Of a stretch of 64,000 bases of DNA, positions 1 to 8,687 are shown piece by piece (the stretch's first letter is position 1; each line of letters begins with the position of its first letter). The DNA lies in assembly GCF_002017865.1 (NCBI RefSeq), contig NZ_MTJN01000002.1, positions 1,116,001-1,180,000 on the forward strand, in the 5' to 3' direction. Both the position numbers and the translations under genes were made by a program. The notes below the pieces were generated by a model that made no database searches, was not told the origin of the DNA, and saw nothing but the letters and a program-made list of their open reading frames with translations. This DNA comes from Rhodoferax fermentans (lineage in GTDB: Bacteria; Pseudomonadota; Gammaproteobacteria; Burkholderiales; Burkholderiaceae_C).

Positions 1-5
1 TTCAT
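1..5 (-). CDS. Start of an unidentified gene cut by the window edge
   Basis: Only the first codon is inside the window. An ATG (positions 5-3, minus strand) is preceded by an AGGAG Shine-Dalgarno at 15-11 with five bases of spacing, and it lies 31 bp beyond the stop of the CoA-ester lyase in the same direction. It is therefore probably the next gene of the mdh transcript. Nothing can be said about the product. Confidence 0.45.
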
Positions 6-35
6 CTCATCTCCTGTCGTCCACATGGACCGAAC

Positions 36-1082
36 TCACAACACAAAATAGGGGAAGGCCGGGTCCTGGTGATCCAGTTGGGCCGTTTGATACGCTTTTT
101 CAAGCACTTGCCAGTAATAGCGGTAGCTGGCTCGGTCATGTAATTTGCCTGCCACCGAAATAGGTGCCCAGTCGGCCGCATGCGCAGCACAAATGATATG
201 ACTGGCTTGCTCGACCTCGCTCTGCGCAGGGGTAAAAGCAGCCAGAATCGGGCGAATCTGGTCGGGATGGATGCTCCACATGCGGGTGTACCCCAGCTCA
301 CGGCTGGCCCGCAATGCCGCCGCTTGCACCACATCTGGCCGCTTGAATTCGGTCACCACGCAGTGCGAGGGCACTTTGCCAAAGGCATGACAAGCGGCGC
401 TGACCTCGAGTTTGGCGCGCACCACCAACGGATGGCTGAACTGGTCATAGGTGGTCTGGGCACCGGGCTCAGCCACCGCCATGGCAGAGGCAGGAATGGC
501 ACCCCCGTGCGCCGAGACAAAGTCCATCAATCCAAAACTGAGGGATTGCACCCGGGGATGCGCTGCGATGGCGGCGACCTGCTGCACCGCCAGTGGCGAC
601 TCGATCAGCACATGCAGCGGTAACGCCTGAGCACGGTTTGAGCTTGCCAGCGCCGCATCAATGACCCGAGCTGCCCGGTCCACATCCGCAACACCGTCCA
701 CTTTGGGCAGCATCAGATGGCTCCAGGCCGCACCGGCTTCACCCACGACTATCTGAACATCCTGCTCAAACGCTGGGTGGTCCACCGGATGCACCCGCAC
801 CGCAACACGTCGGGCACCATTGATTGCTTTATTTTTTGTAGCTACTAGCCCTTGATTCACAAGGGCTGAAACCATGAATGCATGGTCTTTTTCGCCCCCG
901 ACCGGGGCGCCATCCTCACAGTCCAGCGTGACGTCAAACACACAGGTACCGAACTCCTCGGTCATCTCAGCCTGCAGGGCCAGTGCCTTGCGCATCCGAG
1001 ACTCAACACCACAGTAGTGGTCACACACCGGCAAGGGCGCTGCAACCGCAGCGCCCAGCAGCACATGGCGAGGATGGGTCAC
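36..1082 (-). CDS. CoA ester lyase (HpcH/HpaI aldolase / citrate lyase beta family)
   Basis: 348-residue TIM-barrel lyase of the family that includes malyl-CoA, citramalyl-CoA and citrate lyase beta subunits, which cleave or form a carbon-carbon bond next to a CoA thioester. Family motifs seen are LDCEDGAP (about residues 53-60), VRVHPVDHP (95-103) and [17 protein letters not shown] (about 183-199). The start is a GTG because an in-frame stop lies a few codons upstream; no clear Shine-Dalgarno is present. It follows mdh by 25 bp, probably one transcript, which suggests a role in C4/C5 acid metabolism; the exact substrate cannot be read. Residues 71-85 are encoded by a palindromic repeat (829-873) and look like an insertion between the CoA-lyase motif and the VHP strand. 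Confidence 0.82.
   Translation of the reverse strand: MTHPRHVLLGAAVAAPLPVCDHYCGVESRMRKALALQAEMTEEFGTCVFDVTLDCEDGAPVGGEKDHAFMVSALVNQGLVATKNKAINGARRVAVRVHPVDHPAFEQDVQIVVGEAGAAWSHLMLPKVDGVADVDRAARVIDAALASSNRAQALPLHVLIESPLAVQQVAAIAAHPRVQSLSFGLMDFVSAHGGAIPASAMAVAEPGAQTTYDQFSHPLVVRAKLEVSAACHAFGKVPSHCVVTEFKRPDVVQAAALRASRELGYTRMWSIHPDQIRPILAAFTPAQSEVEQASHIICAAHAADWAPISVAGKLHDRASYRYYWQVLEKAYQTAQLDHQDPAFPYFVL
829..873 (-). repeat. Dispersed palindromic repeat, copy inside the CoA lyase gene
   Basis: On the minus strand this reads as the window's repeat family: AGCCCTT and AAGGGCT arms (847-853 and 861-867) followed by TAGTAGCTAC and an A-rich end. It is translated in frame within the lyase gene (residues about 71-85) without a stop. 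Confidence 0.8.
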
Positions 1083-1107
1083 GTTGGTGTGATTCAGCTA
1101 GCTGCGT

Positions 1108-2094
1108 TCAGAGCAGATGGGCCACGCCAGCCTGTTCGTCTTGCAACTCTTTGAGCGTCTTGTTGATGCATTCCTGGCTGAACGCATCAATGGCCAAGCC
1201 TTCCACAATTTTGTACTCGCCGTCAACACAGGTGACAGGGAAACCAAACATGGTGTCCTTGGGAATGCCGTATTCGCCATTGGATGGGATACCCATGGTG
1301 ACCCACTTGCCGTTGGTGCCCAATGCCCAGTCATGCATGTGGTCGATCGCGGCGTTGGCTGCAGAAGCTGCCGAAGACACGCCACGTGCGGCGATGATGG
1401 CTGCACCACGCTTGCCCACGGTCGGCAGGAAGGTGTTGGCGTTCCACTCGTGGTCGTTGATCATGTCTTTCACGCTGTCACCGTTGACCGTGGCGAAACG
1501 GTAGTCGGCGTACATGGTGGGTGAATGGTTGCCCCACACGGCCATTTTTTCGATGTCTGCCACAGCCTTGCCGGTCTTGGCAGCCAGTTGGCTCAAAGCG
1601 CGGTTGTGGTCCAGACGCAGCATGGCGGTGAAATTTTTGCGCGGCAGATCCGGGGCACTCTTCATGGCGATGTAGGCATTGGTATTGGCCGGGTTGCCAA
1701 CCACCAGCACCTTGACGTTGCGCGAAGCCACGGCATTGAGAGCCTTGCCTTGGGCGGTGAAAATTTCAGCATTCACAGCCAACAATTCAGCACGCTCCAT
1801 GCCTGGGCCACGCGGGCGAGAACCAATCAACAAGGCGTAGTCCACATCCTTGAACGCGGCCAGCGGGTCGCTGTGTGCCTCGATACCGACCAGCAGCGGG
1901 AAAGCGCAGTCCTGCAACTCCATGATCACACCCTGCAGCGCCTGCTGCGCTTTTTCAACCGGCACTTCCAACAGGCTCAACACCACGGGCTGATCCTTGC
2001 CCAACATCTCACCGGAGGCTATGCGAAACAGAATGGCGTACCCAATTTGACCAGCTGCACCAGTAACAGCAACGCGAACAGGCTTCTTGCTCAT
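1108..2094 (-). CDS. mdh: Malate dehydrogenase
   Basis: 328-residue NAD-dependent malate dehydrogenase converting malate to oxaloacetate in the TCA cycle. The N-terminal Rossmann signature [18 protein letters not shown], the substrate-loop region [16 protein letters not shown] (about residues 91-106) and the active-site [11 protein letters not shown] segment with its catalytic His are all present. The length is normal for the cytosolic-type enzyme of Burkholderiales. It is transcribed divergently from the GntR regulator. A good minus-strand promoter (TTGACG at 2205-2200, TACACT at 2181-2176, 18 bp spacer) lies 80-110 bp upstream, beside an operator-like palindrome, so control by that regulator is plausible. 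Confidence 0.97.
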   Translation of the reverse strand: MSKKPVRVAVTGAAGQIGYAILFRIASGEMLGKDQPVVLSLLEVPVEKAQQALQGVIMELQDCAFPLLVGIEAHSDPLAAFKDVDYALLIGSRPRGPGMERAELLAVNAEIFTAQGKALNAVASRNVKVLVVGNPANTNAYIAMKSAPDLPRKNFTAMLRLDHNRALSQLAAKTGKAVADIEKMAVWGNHSPTMYADYRFATVNGDSVKDMINDHEWNANTFLPTVGKRGAAIIAARGVSSAASAANAAIDHMHDWALGTNGKWVTMGIPSNGEYGIPKDTMFGFPVTCVDGEYKIVEGLAIDAFSQECINKTLKELQDEQAGVAHLL

Positions 2095-2175
2095 AGTAAA
2101 ACTCCAGAGATTGAGGTAGTAAATTCAGTGGTTGTCGGGGCGGATGATCCACATCCATCTGCGCCAAGCCAAACG

Positions 2176-2205
2176 AGTGTACCTCTGAAAATCAAAAAAC
2201 GTCAA
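2176..2205 (-). promoter_or_regulatory. Predicted mdh promoter
   Basis: On the minus strand, a -35 box TTGACG (2205-2200) and a -10 box TACACT (2181-2176) are separated by 18 bp. The GntR operator-like palindrome sits just upstream of the -35. Prediction from consensus similarity only. Confidence 0.6.
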
Positions 2206-2206
2206 C

Positions 2207-2234
2207 TTGTCTTATGTCTTATATAAGATATGAT
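2207..2234 (+). promoter_or_regulatory. Predicted gntR promoter with palindromic operator in the spacer
   Basis: A -35-like TTGTCT (2207-2212) and a -10 TATGAT (2229-2234) are 16 bp apart. The spacer holds a perfect 12-bp palindrome TCTTATATAAGA (2217-2228) preceded by a further TCTTAT half-site (2210-2215). Binding there would occlude RNA polymerase, which fits autorepression by the adjacent GntR protein and possible control of mdh on the other side. Confidence 0.6.
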
Positions 2235-2272
2235 TCGCCAAGCTATTTTTGAGAATCCAAACGCATCCTGCC

Positions 2273-3076
2273 ATGCCAACCCTGCCTGAAACCAGCCTTG
2301 AGCACGAACCGACTCCGGTGGTTGACGTCGCGTCAACCGGCAGCAATGCCACGCCCGCGTTCAGCCCGCTGTACCAGCAAATCAAGGGGCTGATTCTGGG
2401 CAGTTTGCGCTCCGGCGAGTGGAAGCCGGGAGAGGCCATTCCGAGCGAAATCGAACTCGCCGCGCGCTTTCGGGTCAGCCAAGGCACCGTCAGAAAAGCC
2501 ATCGACGAGCTGGCTGCCGAAAACTTGTTGCTGCGTCGCCAGGGCAAAGGTACTTTTGTTGCCACACACGCCGAACAGCAAGTGCAATTCAGATTTCTCA
2601 GGTTGGTGCCCAACAGTGGCGCACGCGGCAGCGAGGGGCCAGCACAGCGCGATATCGTCGAATGTCGCCGGACCCGAGCCAGCACCGATGTGGCCAAGGC
2701 CTTGGCATTGCGCGCAGGCGATACGGTGTTGCAAATCCGTCGGGTGCTGGGGTTTGGCGGCGTGCCCGTCATCCTCGAAGACATCTGGCTGCCTGCCACA
2801 CCGTTCAAAGGCCTCACCGCCGAGCGGATGGCCAGTTACAAAGGCCCAACCTACGCCCTCTTCGAGACAGAATTCAACGTCCGAATGGTTCGGGCAGAAG
2901 AAAAAATTCGCGCCATCTCGGCCACGGACATCCACGCAGAACTGCTGAGCGTGACTTTGGGCACCCCGCTCCTGAGTGTGGAGCGCATTGCCTACACCTA
3001 CCAAAGCGAACCCATGGAATTGCGTCGGGGGTATTACCGCACCGACACCCATCACTACCAAAACGACATGAATTAA
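2273..3076 (+). CDS. GntR/HutC-family transcriptional regulator (UTRA domain)
   Basis: 267-residue repressor-type regulator. Residues about 25-92 form the winged helix-turn-helix (SPLYQQIK ... IPSEIELAARFRVSQGTVRKAI ... GKGTFV), and residues about 110-255 form the UTRA ligand-binding domain (VLQIRRVL, PVILEDIWLP, LLSVERIAYT). The ATG at 2273 is preferred; a TTG eight codons earlier is in frame. It sits between mdh and the sdh operon, so the ligand is probably a TCA-cycle or related acid, but that is inference. An operator-like palindrome lies in its own promoter. Confidence 0.9.
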   Translation: MPTLPETSLEHEPTPVVDVASTGSNATPAFSPLYQQIKGLILGSLRSGEWKPGEAIPSEIELAARFRVSQGTVRKAIDELAAENLLLRRQGKGTFVATHAEQQVQFRFLRLVPNSGARGSEGPAQRDIVECRRTRASTDVAKALALRAGDTVLQIRRVLGFGGVPVILEDIWLPATPFKGLTAERMASYKGPTYALFETEFNVRMVRAEEKIRAISATDIHAELLSVTLGTPLLSVERIAYTYQSEPMELRRGYYRTDTHHYQNDMN

Positions 3077-3174
3077 ACAGCCATGCATGTCCGTGCGCAG
3101 CAGACGACGCCAGATGGTCTTTCTTGCTTTTTGAGGGTCATCCAATAGACCTTCGACAGGCGTCAAGAACCATG

Positions 3175-3210
3175 TCATACCGGGGGTATGATGGTGCGTT
3201 TCGATAAAAT
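3175..3210 (+). promoter_or_regulatory. Predicted sdh operon promoter with palindrome at the -35 position
   Basis: A -10 hexamer TAAAAT at 3205-3210 is preceded not by a good -35 but by a perfect inverted repeat with 7-bp arms, TCATACC at 3175-3181 and GGTATGA at 3185-3191. The centre is about 22 bp above the -10. This could be an activator or repressor site. Confidence 0.45.
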
Positions 3211-3220
3211 TTTCATTGGT

Positions 3221-3239
3221 TGGCCATCCCTGATGGCCA
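3221..3239 (+). promoter_or_regulatory. Hairpin at the 5' end of the predicted sdhC leader
   Basis: Perfect 8-bp arms TGGCCATC (3221-3228) and GATGGCCA (3232-3239) with a 3-nt loop, 30 bp before the sdhC ATG and just after the predicted transcription start. There is no T-run, so it is not a terminator. Possible mRNA-stability or translation element. Confidence 0.5.
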
Positions 3240-3269
3240 GGCAGCCACTTCAAACACAGAAAGCCAGTT

Positions 3270-3713
3270 ATGTCTGAAACAGCGACGAGCCATTCAAAAA
3301 AACGCCCCGAATTCAGGAACATCGAATTCCCCAGTTTGATCACCTACCGCTGGCCATTGGCGTCGCTGGCGTCGGGCATGCACCGGGTCAGTGGCGCCAT
3401 CATGTTCTTCCTGATGCCTTTTGTGATCTGGATGTTTGACGCCTCCATTTCGTCTGAAGTCTCGTTTGCCCGCTTCAAAGCCGCCTTCAACATCGGCATG
3501 CTGGGCATTCCCGGGTTCCTCTGGAAATTGGTGGCACTGGGCCTGATCTGGGCCATGTTGCACCACTTCATCGCCGGTATACGGCACTTGTGGATGGACA
3601 CCCATCATCACCATGTCAGCAAGGACTTCGGTCGCCAAACCGCCGCAGTGGTGCTCGGTTTGACACTCAGCCTGACGGCTGTGCTCGGCGCCAAGCTGTT
3701 CGGTCTTTATTAA
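3270..3713 (+). CDS. sdhC: Succinate dehydrogenase cytochrome b556 subunit
   Basis: 147-residue membrane anchor of complex II. HRVSGAIMFF (about residues 38-47) is the quinone/heme-site signature of SdhC, and three hydrophobic segments are visible (about 33-60, 77-105 and 120-145). HHFIAGIRHLWMD in the second half carries the heme-ligand type histidine. It is the first gene of sdhCDAB-sdhE-gltA. The sdhD start follows 14 bp downstream with an AGGAG Shine-Dalgarno in between. Confidence 0.95.
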   Translation: MSETATSHSKKRPEFRNIEFPSLITYRWPLASLASGMHRVSGAIMFFLMPFVIWMFDASISSEVSFARFKAAFNIGMLGIPGFLWKLVALGLIWAMLHHFIAGIRHLWMDTHHHHVSKDFGRQTAAVVLGLTLSLTAVLGAKLFGLY

Positions 3714-3727
3714 TTCAGGAGTTACCC

Positions 3728-4093
3728 ATGTCCGTCAATTACGGCTCTCACCGCACCGTTGTAGGTGCACATTACGGCGTACGCGACTGGTTGTCACAAC
3801 GTGTGACAGCGGTCATCCTGGCCCTTTTCACCGTCTTGCTGCTGGCTCAGGTCATCTTCAGCAAAGGCCCGATCAGCTATGAGTTGTGGGCTGGCATCTT
3901 CGCCGCGCAATGGATGAAAACCTTGACCTTTGTCGTTTTCCTGTCCTTGTTCTACCACGTGTGGGTGGGCATGCGCAATATTTTCATGGACTATGTCAAA
4001 CCTTATGCGGTGCGTTTTGTGCTGCACGTGTTTGCCATCGTCTGGCTGGCTGGCTGCGTGGGATGGGCCATTCAGGTTCTTTGGCGCCTGTAA
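3728..4093 (+). CDS. sdhD: Succinate dehydrogenase membrane anchor subunit
   Basis: 121-residue hydrophobic anchor of succinate dehydrogenase with three membrane helices (about residues 25-45, 60-85 and 97-119). The segment YHVWVGMRNIFMDYV matches the SdhD helix that carries the heme histidine and the Asp-Tyr pair of the quinone site. The start at 3728 is fixed by AGGAG at 3718-3722. With SdhC it holds the SdhAB catalytic dimer on the inner membrane. Confidence 0.94.
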   Translation: MSVNYGSHRTVVGAHYGVRDWLSQRVTAVILALFTVLLLAQVIFSKGPISYELWAGIFAAQWMKTLTFVVFLSLFYHVWVGMRNIFMDYVKPYAVRFVLHVFAIVWLAGCVGWAIQVLWRL

Positions 4094-4182
4094 GCTGGCT
4101 TCATTGATCAGAAGGCATCAGCCCAACCGGCCAGACAGACACGCCGAAATGGGCTATCCATCAACAAAACACAAAAATCATC

Positions 4183-5988
4183 ATGACTGCTACCTCCAAA
4201 CTCACCACGCGCAAATTTGATGTTGTCATCGTCGGAGCCGGTGGCTCCGGCATGAGCGCCTCTTTGCGCCTGTCCAATGCGGGCCTGAACGTGGCCGTGT
4301 TGACCAAAGTCTTCCCCACCCGGTCACACACCGTGGCTGCCCAGGGCGGCATCGGCGCCAGCCTGGGCAACATGGCAGAAGACAACTGGCACTACCATTT
4401 TTACGACACCATCAAGGGCTCCGACTGGCTCGGTGACCAGGATGCCATCGAGTTCATGTGTCGCGAAGCCACTCAGGTGGTCTACGAACTGGAACACTTC
4501 GGCATGCCTTTCGACCGCAATGCCGACGGCACCATTTACCAGCGCCCTTTTGGTGGCCACACAGCCAACTACGGCGAAAAGCCGGTGCAACGTGCTTGCG
4601 CCGCAGCTGACCGTACCGGCCATGCCATGCTGCATACCCTGTACCAGCAAAACGTCAAGGCCCGCACCAACTTCTTTGTTGAATGGATGGCGCTGGATCT
4701 GATCCGTGACGCCGAAGGTGACGTGGTGGGGGTGACCGCACTGGAGATGGAAACCGGTGAAATCCACGTGCTGCGCGCCAAGTCCGTGTTGCTGGCAACC
4801 GGTGGTGCGGGCCGTATTTTTGCCGCATCCACCAATGCCTTCATCAACACCGGCGACGGTTTGGGCATCGCCGCGCGTGCCGGCATCCCGTTGCAAGACA
4901 TGGAGTTCTGGCAATTCCACCCGACCGGCGTGGCTGGCGCCGGTGTGTTGTTGACCGAAGGCTGCCGCGGTGAAGGCGCCATTTTGCGCAACAGTGCGGG
5001 CGAACGTTTTATGGAGCGTTACGCACCTACCTTGAAGGACCTGGCGCCGCGTGACTTTGTGTCGCGTTGTATGGACCAGGAGATCAAGGAAGGCCGCGGC
5101 TGTGGCCCGAACAAAAACTACATCAACCTGGACATGACCCACCTGGGCGCAGAAACCATTGCCAAGCGTCTGCCCAGCGTGTTTGAAATTGGCCACAACT
5201 TCGCCAACGTGGACATCACCAAGGAGTCCATTCCCGTGGTGCCGACCATCCATTACCAGATGGGTGGTATCCCGACCAACATCTACGGCCAGGTTGTCAC
5301 TCCCGATGGCAGTGGTTCACAGAAGGTGGTCAAGGGTCTCTATGCCGTGGGTGAATGCGCCTGCGTCAGCGTGCACGGCGCCAACCGCCTGGGCACCAAC
5401 TCCTTGCTCGACATCGTGGTGTTTGGCCGGGCCGCTGGCAAGCACATCGTCCAGTTCAACAACGAGAGCGACACGCACAAACCCGTGCCAGAGAATGGCG
5501 CAGACATTTCCCTGGACCGCCTGAATCGCCTGGACAACTCCACCTCTGGTGAATATGCCCAAGTCGTGGCGGATGACATCCGCAACACCATGCAGACCCA
5601 CGCCAGTGTGTTCCGCACCCAAGCCAGCATGGACGAGGGGGTGATCAAGATTGCAGCGATGCGCGAACGTGTCAAGAACATCACCTTGGCCGACAAGTCC
5701 AAGATCTTCAACACCGCGCGTATTGAGGCGCTGGAAGTGGACAACATGATCGAAGCCGCCCAGGCCACCATGGTGTCTGCCGCTGCCCGCCGCGAATGCC
5801 GTGGCGCCCACACCGTGCTCGACTACGACCGCCCTGCCGATGACGCCACCTGCCCGCTGGGACGTGATGACGTCAATTGGATGAAACACACCTTGTGGGA
5901 CCGGGACACCAACAGCCTGAGCTACAAGCCAGTGAACCTCAAGCCGTTGACAGTGGCCTCTGTGCCACCCAAGGTCCGCACGTTCTGA
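4183..5988 (+). CDS. sdhA: Succinate dehydrogenase flavoprotein subunit
   Basis: 601-residue FAD-binding subunit that oxidises succinate to fumarate. The Rossmann motif VIVGAGGSGMSAS (about 15-27) and RSHTVAAQGG with the His that carries covalent FAD (His49) are present. So are FWQFHPTGVAGAG (substrate site), and HYQMGGIPTN and GANRLGTNSLLD in the C-terminal half. The length is normal. Ninety bases separate it from sdhD and it shares the operon with sdhB, sdhE (the flavinylation factor) and gltA. Confidence 0.98.
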   Translation: MTATSKLTTRKFDVVIVGAGGSGMSASLRLSNAGLNVAVLTKVFPTRSHTVAAQGGIGASLGNMAEDNWHYHFYDTIKGSDWLGDQDAIEFMCREATQVVYELEHFGMPFDRNADGTIYQRPFGGHTANYGEKPVQRACAAADRTGHAMLHTLYQQNVKARTNFFVEWMALDLIRDAEGDVVGVTALEMETGEIHVLRAKSVLLATGGAGRIFAASTNAFINTGDGLGIAARAGIPLQDMEFWQFHPTGVAGAGVLLTEGCRGEGAILRNSAGERFMERYAPTLKDLAPRDFVSRCMDQEIKEGRGCGPNKNYINLDMTHLGAETIAKRLPSVFEIGHNFANVDITKESIPVVPTIHYQMGGIPTNIYGQVVTPDGSGSQKVVKGLYAVGECACVSVHGANRLGTNSLLDIVVFGRAAGKHIVQFNNESDTHKPVPENGADISLDRLNRLDNSTSGEYAQVVADDIRNTMQTHASVFRTQASMDEGVIKIAAMRERVKNITLADKSKIFNTARIEALEVDNMIEAAQATMVSAAARRECRGAHTVLDYDRPADDATCPLGRDDVNWMKHTLWDRDTNSLSYKPVNLKPLTVASVPPKVRTF

Positions 5989-6019
5989 TCTTGCACCTCT
6001 CCGAACAAGAAAGCACATC

Positions 6020-6724
6020 ATGGCAAAACGCACTTTCAACATCTACCGCTACAACCCGGATACCGACGCCAAGCCCTACATGCAGACCATCGAAGTGGAG
6101 CTTGACGGCTCCGAGCGTATGCTGCTTGACGCGCTGGTGAAACTCAAAGAGATTGACCCCACGCTGTCTTACCGTCGCTCCTGTCGTGAAGGCATTTGCG
6201 GCTCCGACGCGATGAACATCAACGGCAAAAACGGCCTGGCCTGTCTGATCAACCTGCGCACCCTGCCAGACACCATCACCCTCAAGCCGCTGCCAGGCCT
6301 GCCGGTGATCCGTGACCTGATCGTGGACATGACCCTGTTTTTCCAGCAGTACCACTCGATCAAGCCCTACTTGATCAATGACACCCGTCCGCCAGAGAAA
6401 GAACGCCTGCAAAGCCCGGAAGAGCGCGAAGTGCTCAACGGCCTGTACGAATGTATTTTGTGTGCCAGCTGCTCCACCAGCTGCCCGGTGTACTGGTGGA
6501 ATCCGGACAAGTTTGTCGGCCCGGCCGGTCTGTTGCAGGCCTACCGCTTTATTGCCGACAGCCGGGATGAAGCCACCAGTGAGCGGCTGGACAACCTGGA
6601 AGATCCTTACCGCCTGTTCCGCTGTACCACCATCATGAACTGCGTCGACGTCTGTCCCAAGGGCTTGAACCCCACTGCGGCCATTGGCAAGATCAAAGAG
6701 CTGATGGTGCGCCGCATCATCTGA
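6020..6724 (+). CDS. sdhB: Succinate dehydrogenase iron-sulfur subunit
   Basis: 234-residue electron-transfer subunit. Three cysteine clusters are in the expected order: the [2Fe-2S] ferredoxin motif SCREGICGSDAMNINGKNGL and its final Cys (about residues 54-75), the [4Fe-4S] motif CILCASCSTSCPV (about 148-160), and the [3Fe-4S] motif CTTIMNCVDVCPKGLNP (about 202-218). It passes electrons from FAD to the quinone site formed by SdhC and SdhD. Confidence 0.98.
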   Translation: MAKRTFNIYRYNPDTDAKPYMQTIEVELDGSERMLLDALVKLKEIDPTLSYRRSCREGICGSDAMNINGKNGLACLINLRTLPDTITLKPLPGLPVIRDLIVDMTLFFQQYHSIKPYLINDTRPPEKERLQSPEEREVLNGLYECILCASCSTSCPVYWWNPDKFVGPAGLLQAYRFIADSRDEATSERLDNLEDPYRLFRCTTIMNCVDVCPKGLNPTAAIGKIKELMVRRII

Positions 6725-6737
6725 CTTGGCGGACCCC

Positions 6738-7058
6738 ATGGAGCAAGCCCTGACGTCCTTGCCGGACGACCTCATCGATGAAAGAATGCTGAGCAAGCTC
6801 AAGTGGCGCAGCCGCCGTGGCTTGCTGGAAAACGATATTTTTGTGGATCGGTTTTTCAAGCGGTTTGAGTCTGTGCTGACTGTCAAGCACGCGCAAGGTC
6901 TGATGGCTTTAATGGAGATCAGCGACAACGATCTGCTGGATCTGCACCTGGGACGCAAAACCCTGGGGCAAGTCCAGGCTGATCTGGAACGTGACGATGT
7001 TTCTGAAGTGTTGAATATGTTGAGAGATAACCCGAAAGGTCAAAATGAAGCTAGCTGA
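6738..7058 (+). CDS. sdhE: FAD assembly factor SdhE
   Basis: 106-residue small helical protein of the SdhE/YgfY (Sdh5) family, which helps attach FAD covalently to SdhA. The signature RRGLLENDI (about residues 25-33), containing the conserved RGxxE, and the [10 protein letters not shown] segment are visible. The ATG at 6738 is chosen over an in-frame TTG at 6726. Its last 14 bases overlap the start of gltA, so translation of the two is probably coupled. The position directly after sdhB fits the job. Confidence 0.93.
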   Translation: MEQALTSLPDDLIDERMLSKLKWRSRRGLLENDIFVDRFFKRFESVLTVKHAQGLMALMEISDNDLLDLHLGRKTLGQVQADLERDDVSEVLNMLRDNPKGQNEAS

Positions 7059-8355
7059 AAACAAAGCCACCCTGTCGTTTTCCAACGGCAGCCCCAGCGT
7101 TGATCTGCCTGTGTACCAAGGCAGCGTAGGCCCGGACGTCATCGACATTCGCAAACTCTACGGCCAGACCGGCATGTTCACCTATGACCCGGGCTTCCTG
7201 TCCACAGCATCCTGCCAGTCGGCCATCACCTATATCGATGGCGACAAAGGTGAGTTGCTGTACCGCGGTTACCCGATTGAACAGCTCGCCACCCAGTGCG
7301 ACTACCTGGATACCTGTTACCTGCTGCTCAAGGGTGAGCTGCCCAAACAAGCTGAACGCAATGGTTTCCACAAGCTGGTCCTCAGCCACACCATGGTCAA
7401 TGAGCAGATGCAGTTTTTCCTGCGTGGCTTTCGCCGTGATGCCCACCCGATGGCGGTGTTGACCGGGCTGATTGGTGCCCTGTCCGCGTTCTACCATGAC
7501 AGCACGGACATCAACAACCCCGAACACCGCGATGTGGCCGCGATCCGTCTGATCTCCAAAATGCCCACCCTGGTGGCAATGGCTTACAAATACGGCAGGG
7601 GCGAGCCCTATATGTACCCGCGCAACGAACTCAGCTACGCGGGTAACTTCCTGCGCATGATGTTCGGCACACCGTGTGAAGACTACAAGGTCAACCCGGT
7701 GATCGAACGGGCCATGGACCGGATCTTTATCCTGCACGCTGACCACGAGCAAAACGCCTCCACCTCGACCGTGCGCTTGTGCGGATCTTCGGGCACCAAC
7801 CCGTTTGCGGCGATTGCCGCCGGTGTCGCTTGCCTGTGGGGTCCAGCGCATGGTGGCGCCAACGAAGCCTGCCTGAACATGCTCGAAGACATCCAGCGCC
7901 AAGGCGGCGTGGCCAAAGTCGGCCAGTTCATGGAGCAGGTCAAAGACAAGAACTCCGGTGTCAAGCTGATGGGTTTTGGCCACCGCGTCTACAAGAACTA
8001 CGACCCACGCGCCAAACTCATGCAGGAAACCTGCAACGAGGTGCTGGCCGAACTGGGTCTGGAAAACGATCCCCTGTTCAAGCTGGCCAAAGAGCTCGAA
8101 AAAATCGCGCTGGAAGACGACTACTTCGTTCAACGCAAGCTGTACCCGAATGTGGACTTCTACTCCGGCATCGTGCAACGCGCCATCGGCATTCCTGTGA
8201 ACCTGTTCACCGGTATTTTTGCCCTGGCACGCACCGTGGGCTGGATCGCTCAGCTCAACGAAATGATTGGTGATCCTGAGTACAAGATTGGCCGTCCACG
8301 CCAACTGTTCACAGGTTACGTCACTCGCGACGTCAAGCCAGTCTCAGAACGCTGA
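7045..8355 (+). CDS. gltA: Citrate synthase (type II)
   Basis: 436-residue hexameric-type citrate synthase that condenses oxaloacetate and acetyl-CoA. Catalytic regions seen are [15 protein letters not shown] (His of the active site), [15 protein letters not shown] (second catalytic His) and the downstream DFYSGI segment with the catalytic Asp. The N-terminal domain starting [12 protein letters not shown] is typical of the Gram-negative enzyme. The Shine-Dalgarno AAAGGT lies inside the end of sdhE. A strong terminator follows 15 bp after the stop. Confidence 0.98.
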   Translation: MKLAENKATLSFSNGSPSVDLPVYQGSVGPDVIDIRKLYGQTGMFTYDPGFLSTASCQSAITYIDGDKGELLYRGYPIEQLATQCDYLDTCYLLLKGELPKQAERNGFHKLVLSHTMVNEQMQFFLRGFRRDAHPMAVLTGLIGALSAFYHDSTDINNPEHRDVAAIRLISKMPTLVAMAYKYGRGEPYMYPRNELSYAGNFLRMMFGTPCEDYKVNPVIERAMDRIFILHADHEQNASTSTVRLCGSSGTNPFAAIAAGVACLWGPAHGGANEACLNMLEDIQRQGGVAKVGQFMEQVKDKNSGVKLMGFGHRVYKNYDPRAKLMQETCNEVLAELGLENDPLFKLAKELEKIALEDDYFVQRKLYPNVDFYSGIVQRAIGIPVNLFTGIFALARTVGWIAQLNEMIGDPEYKIGRPRQLFTGYVTRDVKPVSER

Positions 8356-8370
8356 AACATGCTATCCAAG

Positions 8371-8406
8371 AACCCCGCCGCCTGCCAAGGCCGCGGGGTT
8401 TTTTTA
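8371..8406 (+). terminator. Rho-independent terminator after gltA
   Basis: Arms AACCCCGC and GCGGGGTT close around a short GC-rich loop (8371-8400) and are followed at once by a run of T. It ends the sdh-gltA operon. Confidence 0.92.
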
Positions 8407-8687
8407 TGCACAAGGCAATCGCACTCTAGCCCAGGTTGTGATTGAGGAATCAGCTATCAGAAGCATAGTATTTTTGCGTCCAGAAAAACATTTGCAGGTT
8501 TATGCACGGCTCCATGCCGTCGCTACCGGGCACGGCCACCGCCCCGTTTTGCCCATCTGACGTCAAAGGCAGTGTGACGCTGGATGCCAAGCGCCTCGTC
8601 ATCGCAAGGTGTGATGTGATGCAGGACTGAGGCATTCCCGGCGCCGACATATTCCATCGCCAAATACGATGCCTTCTTTCACAACAC
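8407..8687. other. Intergenic region between gltA terminator and LysR gene
   Basis: No gene supported. The piece CAGCTATCAG...AGTATTTTT near 8451-8475 faintly resembles the tail of the dispersed repeat family but lacks the AGCCCT/AGGGCT hairpin. TACGATGCCT occurs at 8666-8675 and again at about 8717-8726 across the LysR start, a short direct repeat of unknown meaning. Confidence 0.4.

Noticed and set aside
2333..3343. A 336-codon minus-strand frame over the GntR gene and into sdhC
   Set aside because: It would overlap two recognised genes and the sdh promoter palindromes.
4324..5253. Long minus-strand frames inside sdhA, gltA and others
   Set aside because: Typical GC-rich mirror frames; no motifs.
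8444..8476. Possible repeat remnant after gltA
   Set aside because: Tail-like CAGCTATCAG only, no hairpin arms; not enough to list as a copy.
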